A DNA stretch of 64,000 bases, from NCBI GenBank assembly GCA_937864925.1, contig CALMFH010000064.1, positions 19,053-83,052 on the forward strand, read 5' to 3'. Under the pieces are notes generated by a model. It saw only the letters and a program-made list of their open reading frames with translations. It did not search any database and had not been told where the DNA came from. The stretch comes from an uncultured Alphaproteobacteria bacterium (GTDB lineage Bacteria; Pseudomonadota; Alphaproteobacteria; Rhizobiales; Ancalomicrobiaceae). Positions within the stretch are counted from its first letter, which is position 1. Every line of letters begins with the position of its first letter. A program made the position numbers and the translations under genes. This document shows, piece by piece, positions 59,869 to 64,000 of this stretch.

Positions 59869-60864
59869 ATGAGCGACGCGCATTCCCAGAGTACCGGCGC
59901 CACGGGCGAAGGGTCCCCACGGACCGAGACCCGTGGCGAGACCACCGAGCGATCGTCCGAGAGCTGGATCGATCGATTGCGTATCGCGGTGGGCTGGAAA
60001 TCGTCCGCCGCCGCCCTCCGAGCCGATCTCGAGAGCGCCCTCGAGGAGACCACGCCGACCGAAGACGGCGGCTTCTCGACCGAAGAACGCGACATGATCC
60101 GCAACATCCTGCGGCTGCGCGAAACTCGGGTCGACGACGTCATGATCGCCCGCGCCGAGATCGAGGGCATCGACGAGGACACCACCCTCGATCGCGTCGT
60201 TCTGCGCTTCATGGACAGCGGCCATTCGCGGATGCCGGTCTATCGCGACAGCCTCGACGAGGCGGTCGGCATGATCCACATCCGCGATCTGATGAGCCAC
60301 ATCGCCCGCGCCTCGAGCGTCGACCGTGACGGCGCCCCCTCGCTCGATCTCGCCCGCGCCGATCTGACGCTGCGCATCGCCGACACCGACCTCGTCCGCC
60401 CGGTGCTCTTCGTCCCCGCTTCGATGCCGGCCACCGATCTGCTCGCACGCATGCAGGCGAACCGTATCCAGATGGCGCTGGTGATCGACGAATACGGCGG
60501 TGTCGAAGGTCTCGCCTCGCTCGAGGACATCGTCGAGACCGTCGTCGGCGACATCGAGGACGAGCACGACGAGGAGGAAGCCGCGGCGATCGTCGCCACC
60601 GGTCCGGGCCAGTGGGTGGCCGATGCCCGTGCCGACCTCGACGAGGTCGCGGCCGCGATCGACTTCGACCTCGCCGGCATCGGCCTCGACGAGGACGTCG
60701 AGACCCTCGGCGGCCTGGTGGTATCGCTCGTCGGTCACGTCCCGGCGATCGGTGAGACGTTGCGGTTCGAGGAACTCGGCGCCTACTCGGTCGAGGTGCT
60801 CGACGCCGACGCCCGCCGCCTCAAGCGGCTGCGCCTCGTCCGCGTCGAGACCGTCGGCGCCTGA
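59869..60864 (+). CDS. corC: CBS-domain hemolysin/CorC-type protein
   Basis: A 331-residue cytosolic CorC-like protein without the membrane DUF21 part. Two CBS domains (about 80-145 and 150-215; TRVDDVMIARAEIEGIDEDT, SRMPVYRDSLDEAVGMIHIR, LVIDEYGGVEGLASLEDIVE) precede a transporter-associated CorC_HlyC domain (about 235-320). CorC is linked to magnesium and cobalt efflux in enterobacteria. The order ybeY-corC-lnt is widely conserved. A hairpin follows at 60874. Confidence 0.92.
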   Translation: MSDAHSQSTGATGEGSPRTETRGETTERSSESWIDRLRIAVGWKSSAAALRADLESALEETTPTEDGGFSTEERDMIRNILRLRETRVDDVMIARAEIEGIDEDTTLDRVVLRFMDSGHSRMPVYRDSLDEAVGMIHIRDLMSHIARASSVDRDGAPSLDLARADLTLRIADTDLVRPVLFVPASMPATDLLARMQANRIQMALVIDEYGGVEGLASLEDIVETVVGDIEDEHDEEEAAAIVATGPGQWVADARADLDEVAAAIDFDLAGIGLDEDVETLGGLVVSLVGHVPAIGETLRFEELGAYSVEVLDADARRLKRLRLVRVETVGA

Positions 60865-60873
60865 GCGGCGTCG

Positions 60874-60901
60874 CGCCCCCCGACGATCCGTGTCGGGGGC
60901 G
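60874..60901 (+). terminator. Hairpin after corC
   Basis: GCCCCCCGAC and GTCGGGGGC pair with one bulged C around a 7-nt loop, 10 bp after the corC stop; a short GTTGT follows. lnt begins 149 bp later and may have its own promoter. Confidence 0.6.
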
Positions 60902-61049
60902 TTGTCACGACGGCGCCCGGAATGCGACGCATGGAGGTGCGCCCTCCACGGCGGGGCCGATTCGGCCGCGGCCCCACGTCGTCGATCGACGGTCGGGCGA
61001 GGGACGATGCGATCGATCGTCGCGGTGTGGTCGACGAAAACGAGGCGGC

Positions 61050-62726
61050 ATGCTCGAACGGATCTCTCACGGCGTGACCCTGCTCTGGGGCTGGCGGCGG
61101 ACCCTGGTGGTCGCCGCCGCCGGAGCGCTCGCCGCCTTCGCCCAGGCACCGTTCCACCTCTTTCCGGTGTTGTGGATCTCCTTCCCGGTCCTTGTTTGGG
61201 CGCTCGATGGCGCCGTCGAACTGAAGAAGACCGGCACCCTCGCCCGTCTCGGACCGGCGTTCCGGGTCGGCTGGGCCTTCGGCACCGGTTGGTTCCTCGC
61301 CGGCCTGTGGTGGATCGGCGCCGCCTTCACCGTCGATCTCGCCCGCTTCGGCTGGATGATTCCCTTCGCGCTCGCCTTCCTGTCGCTCGGCCTCGGCCTC
61401 TTCCACGGTCTGGCGACGGCGCTCGCCCGCCTCCTGTGGTCCGACGGGCCGACCCGCATCGTCACGCTCGCCCTCGGCTTCTTCCTCGCCGACTGGCTGC
61501 GTGGCCACGTCCTCACCGGCTTCCCCTGGAACCTCGTCGGCTACGGCCTCGCCGCCAACGGCCCGATGATGCAGGTCGCGTCTCTGGTCGGCGGTTACGG
61601 CCTCACCCTCCTCGCCGTGCCGATCTTCGCCGCACCGGCGCTGCTCGTCCGCGCCACCGCTGCCGATCGCCGCGGTTTCGTCGCCGCTGCGGCGCTGTTC
61701 GTCGCCGTCGTCGGCTTCGGCGCCGTCCGCCTCGTTCTGAATCCGACCGAATTCGTGCCGGGCGTGCGCTTTCGCATCGTCCAGCCGGCGATCGACCAGT
61801 GGAAGAAGTGGAAACCGGAGTTCAAGACCGAGACCGTCGAACGCTACGCCGATCTGTCGTCCGGTCCCGCCGTCGGCTCGACCGCCACCGGTGCGGCGGC
61901 GAGCGAGCTGCGCCCCGCCCTCGCCGCCGGAACGATGTCGGCGGACCGGAACGGCGGCCGCCTTCCGCCGGGAATCACCCATCTGGTATGGCCCGAATCG
62001 GCCTTTCCCTTCGTCCTCACCGACGAGCCCTGGGCGCTCTCCACCATCGCGGAGCTGATCGGCGACCGCGTCACCCTGCTGACCGGTGCGGTGCGGGTCG
62101 AGATGCCGTCCGCCGGGGAAGCGCGGCCGCGTTGGTACAATTCGATCTACGCGCTCGGTCCCGGCGCCGAGGTGCTCGCCGCCTACGACAAGGTCCACCT
62201 CGTACCCTTCGGCGAATATCTGCCCTTCCAGGAGACCGCGGAGAACCTCGGTCTGCGCCAGCTCACCGAGTTCCGCGGCGGCTTCACCCCGGGACCGCGC
62301 CTGCGCACCCTGGAGATCCCGGGAACCCCGCCCTTCTCCGCCCTCGTCTGCTACGAGGTGATCTTCCCCGGCGAGGTCGTCGACCCGACACGTCGCCCCG
62401 AATGGATGCTCAACGTCACCAACGACGCCTGGTACGGCCTGACGCCCGGCCCCTGGCAGCACTTCCATCAGGCGCGGTTGCGGGCCGTGGAGGAGGGCCT
62501 GCCGGTGGTGCGCGCCGCCAACAACGGCGTGTCCGCGGCGGTCGATCCGCTCGGCCGGGTCGTCGCCCATCTCACTCTGGGTGCGGTCGGCGCTCTCGAT
62601 TTCGATCTGCCGCGCTCCCGGTCGGCCCCGATCGCGGCTCGGTCGGGCGAGACGATCGCATGGATGCTCGCATCGATAGGTTTGATGGGAGTACTTTATC
62701 GAAGACGCAACCACATCCGGAAGTAA
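61050..62726 (+). CDS. lnt: Apolipoprotein N-acyltransferase
   Basis: A 558-residue Lnt that adds the third acyl chain to lipoproteins. About six N-terminal helices are followed by a periplasmic nitrilase-like domain with the Glu-Lys-Cys triad in HLVWPESAFPF (E near 315), AAYDKVHLVPFGEYLPFQ and SALVCYEVIFPG (C near 433). A stretch at about 270-305, rich in Ala, Gly and Ser, interrupts the usual spacing before the catalytic Glu. ATG at 61050. Confidence 0.96.
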   Translation: MLERISHGVTLLWGWRRTLVVAAAGALAAFAQAPFHLFPVLWISFPVLVWALDGAVELKKTGTLARLGPAFRVGWAFGTGWFLAGLWWIGAAFTVDLARFGWMIPFALAFLSLGLGLFHGLATALARLLWSDGPTRIVTLALGFFLADWLRGHVLTGFPWNLVGYGLAANGPMMQVASLVGGYGLTLLAVPIFAAPALLVRATAADRRGFVAAAALFVAVVGFGAVRLVLNPTEFVPGVRFRIVQPAIDQWKKWKPEFKTETVERYADLSSGPAVGSTATGAAASELRPALAAGTMSADRNGGRLPPGITHLVWPESAFPFVLTDEPWALSTIAELIGDRVTLLTGAVRVEMPSAGEARPRWYNSIYALGPGAEVLAAYDKVHLVPFGEYLPFQETAENLGLRQLTEFRGGFTPGPRLRTLEIPGTPPFSALVCYEVIFPGEVVDPTRRPEWMLNVTNDAWYGLTPGPWQHFHQARLRAVEEGLPVVRAANNGVSAAVDPLGRVVAHLTLGAVGALDFDLPRSRSAPIAARSGETIAWMLASIGLMGVLYRRRNHIRK

Positions 62727-62731
62727 GTCCG

Positions 62732-62760
62732 TTGACACAGCCCGCGCGCGATCACAATGT
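62732..62760 (+). promoter_or_regulatory. Sigma70-type promoter before the Xre gene
   Basis: TTGACA (62732-62737), 17 bp, CAATGT (62755-62760). A perfect -35 and exact spacing, with a weaker -10. The transcript would have a leader of about 190 nt before the gene at 62958. Confidence 0.55.
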
Positions 62761-62957
62761 TCGGTGTGCGGTGATCGAGATGGACAGGTCTGGGTCGCAA
62801 CCGTCGCGCCCGGTGGTCTTGCCGATGTCTCGGCCTCCGTTGGCGAGGCGGTCGGTACAGTGTCGATCAGTAAAATGGGAAGGTCGAATCCGACGAAGAT
62901 CGGAACGCACCGGCCCATGTCGCCGTAAAAACCGGTAAAATGCGAAAAGGTGCCGAT

Positions 62958-63374
62958 ATGGCCAGCAAGAAGTCTCCGAATCCAATCGACATTCACGTCG
63001 GCAGTCGGGTCCGGCTGCGGCGGATGATGCTCGGAATGAGCCAGGAAAAGCTCGGCGAACACCTGGGAATCACATTCCAGCAGATCCAGAAGTACGAGAA
63101 GGGTACCAATCGTATCGGTGCCAGCCGGTTGCAGGCGATCGCCCGTGTACTCTCGGTACCGGTCGCCTTCTTCTTCGAAGACGCACCCGGCCTCGCGCCG
63201 GTCGCCGGCGACCAGGGCTTCGAGGATCAGGCCTCGACCTCCTACGTCGTCGACTTCCTGTCGTCGTCGGAAGGCCTCGCACTGAACAAGGCCTTCATCC
63301 GTATCAAGGATCCCAAGCAGCGGCGCAAGGTGGTCGAACTCGTCAAGGCGATGGCCGGCGACGAGGACGAGTGA
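62958..63374 (+). CDS. PraR/PhrR-type Xre-family regulator
   Basis: A 138-residue HTH protein. IDIHVGSRVRLRRMMLGMSQ, EKLGEHLGITFQQIQKYEKG and TNRIGASRLQAIARVLSVPV make the Xre domain (about 10-75); a short helical C-terminus ends RRKVVELVKAMAGDEDE. The sequence is very like the rhizobial PraR/PhrR regulators, which sit before metK and affect quorum sensing and attachment in rhizobia. I use ATG 62958 (MASKKSPNP), with AAGG upstream; ATG 62940 is an alternative. Confidence 0.9.
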   Translation: MASKKSPNPIDIHVGSRVRLRRMMLGMSQEKLGEHLGITFQQIQKYEKGTNRIGASRLQAIARVLSVPVAFFFEDAPGLAPVAGDQGFEDQASTSYVVDFLSSSEGLALNKAFIRIKDPKQRRKVVELVKAMAGDEDE

Positions 63375-63396
63375 GGCGCGCCCGCCGCGTGGTTCG

Positions 63397-63439
63397 CGAA
63401 CGCCCGGGATCCGAGGGATCCCGGGCGTTCGTCGTTTTC
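63397..63439 (+). terminator. Intrinsic terminator of the Xre gene
   Basis: A perfect 16-bp stem, CGAACGCCCGGGATCC with its complement, around a 3-nt loop (63397-63431), then TCGTTTTC. It starts 22 bp past the stop and isolates metK. Confidence 0.88.
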
Positions 63440-63469
63440 GCCCGCCGCGTCGCGCCGGCTCGGTTCGTC

Positions 63470-63498
63470 TTGACCCTGGCGCGGCTTCGTTGCTAAAC
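63470..63498 (+). promoter_or_regulatory. Sigma70-type promoter of metK
   Basis: TTGACC (63470-63475), 17 bp, CTAAAC (63493-63498), directly after the Xre terminator. It predicts a leader of about 130 nt before the metK start. Confidence 0.6.
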
Positions 63499-63521
63499 CG
63501 GGCGGCCTTTCCGTAGGGCGC

Positions 63522-63562
63522 ATGTCGCTCCGGGGGCGAGGCTCGCCCGTGGGGGCGGACAT
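63522..63562 (+). ncRNA. Structured metK leader segment, possible cis-regulatory RNA
   Basis: Inside the predicted leader, ATGTC (63522-63526) can pair with GACAT (63558-63562), enclosing the hairpin GGGCGAG-G-CTCGCCC (63534-63548). metK leaders in alphaproteobacteria can carry SAM-type riboswitches, but I do not recognise a known consensus here. Confidence 0.3.
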
Positions 63563-63633
63563 CCCGACCCACGCTCGATTCCCCGATGCGATCGGTGGCG
63601 GAACCGGGCGTCTCCAGCCGAGGAAACGAAGAC

Positions 63634-64000
63634 GTGTCTCGTTTGAGCTATCTGTTCACCTCCGAATCCGTTTCAGAAGGTCATCCCGACAAGGTCTGCG
63701 ACCGCATCTCCGACGAGATCGTCGACGCCTTCTTCCGTCTCGGCCCGGAGCTCGGCTGGGACCCGGCGCATCTGCGCGTCGCTGCCGAGACACTCGCCAC
63801 GACGAACCGCGTGGTGATCGCCGGCGAAACCCGCGGTCCGGCCGGCATCACCCACGACCTGCTGCGTCATCTCGCCCGTCTCGCCATCCGCGACATCGGC
63901 TACGAGCAGGACGGCTTCCATTGGGAGACCGCCGACGTCGCCGTCCATCTGCACGCCCAGTCGGCCGACATCGCGCAGGGCGTCGACGCCGCCGGCAACA
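63634..64000 (+). CDS. metK: S-adenosylmethionine synthetase, 5' part
   Basis: The first 122 codons of MetK, which makes S-adenosylmethionine from methionine and ATP; the window ends inside it. The N-terminus [20 protein letters not shown] contains the methionine/ATP-binding GHPDK motif, then [10 protein letters not shown], and [13 protein letters not shown]. The start is a GTG at 63634, 10 bp after GAGG. Its product serves RsmG, RsmI and MiaB encoded in the same window. Confidence 0.96.
   Translation, partial: MSRLSYLFTSESVSEGHPDKVCDRISDEIVDAFFRLGPELGWDPAHLRVAAETLATTNRVVIAGETRGPAGITHDLLRHLARLAIRDIGYEQDGFHWETADVAVHLHAQSADIAQGVDAAGN

Noticed and set aside
60783..63572. A 929-codon open frame on the minus strand across lnt and the Xre gene
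   Set aside because: It covers two real genes, a perfect terminator and two promoters on the other strand; no domain is visible.
63481..63634. SAM-II riboswitch, suggested by TGCTAAA upstream of metK
   Set aside because: The TGCTAAA is better explained as the -10 region of the promoter, and the SAM-II pseudoknot arms are absent.

Overview
The window is a high-GC chromosomal segment of an alphaproteobacterium. The gene order points to Hyphomicrobiales (Rhizobiales): lptE-holA, parB-parA-rsmG-mnmG-mnmE, rho-hemJ-hemE, ppsR-maf-aroE-coaE-dnaQ-secB-tim44-mltA-smr, mutS, glnD-murJ-trpS, tsaB-rimI-fur-plsC-miaB-phoH-ybeY-corC-lnt, and an Xre regulator before metK. The assignment rests on protein similarity and synteny I recognise; genus and species cannot be read from the sequence. 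No tRNA, rRNA, insertion sequence, prophage or CRISPR array was seen.

Region 1 (1-13.3 kb) is the chromosome-segregation and origin-proximal domain. ParA, ParB, the 16S rRNA methylase RsmG and the tRNA-wobble enzymes MnmG and MnmE are read leftward. Five copies of the ParB centromere (TGTTTCACGTGAAACA, 13 to 16 of 16 matches) lie between 3.28 and 13.01 kb; two are inside the rsmG coding sequence and one, perfect, lies between mnmG and mnmE amid six GANTC methylation sites. The divergent hemE/ppsR gap (12.9-13.3 kb) matches the place of the replication origin in Caulobacter and Rickettsia. It carries a parS site, three near-consensus DnaA boxes and a GTCAACC repeat set, so it is the best oriC candidate.

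Region 2 (13.3-36.9 kb) is core housekeeping: coenzyme A, shikimate, replication proofreading, protein export, murein turnover, glutathione synthesis, a YifB/ComM ATPase behind an alphaproteobacterial SOS box, a hybrid histidine kinase, an OlsB-like acyltransferase, MutS and a two-domain malic enzyme.

Region 3 (37.3-46.1 kb) is the accessory part. A rightward operon encodes a DUF2946 protein, two NosL-type proteins with CxxCxM motifs, a small one-pass membrane protein, an FtsX/MacB-type permease, its ATPase, and a multi-pass membrane protein with an HHHCPFC motif. An FNR/NnrR-type box lies upstream. It meets, tail to tail with an 11-bp overlap, a leftward operon for TetR, a MacA-like adaptor, an FtsX permease and an ATPase, headed by a 24-bp perfect palindrome. 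No nosZ or nosDFY is present here. I infer an envelope copper-handling system in the first operon that pairs NosL proteins with a MacB-type rather than a NosY-type transporter.

Region 4 (46.2-64 kb) returns to core genes: nitrogen sensing (GlnD), lipid II flipping (MurJ), TrpS, a Usp protein, Fe-S scaffold NfuA-like, tRNA t6A and ms2 modification, ribosome maturation (YbeY), apolipoprotein acylation (Lnt) and the start of metK, cut by the window edge. Several strong hairpin terminators and two sigma70-like promoters are readable.
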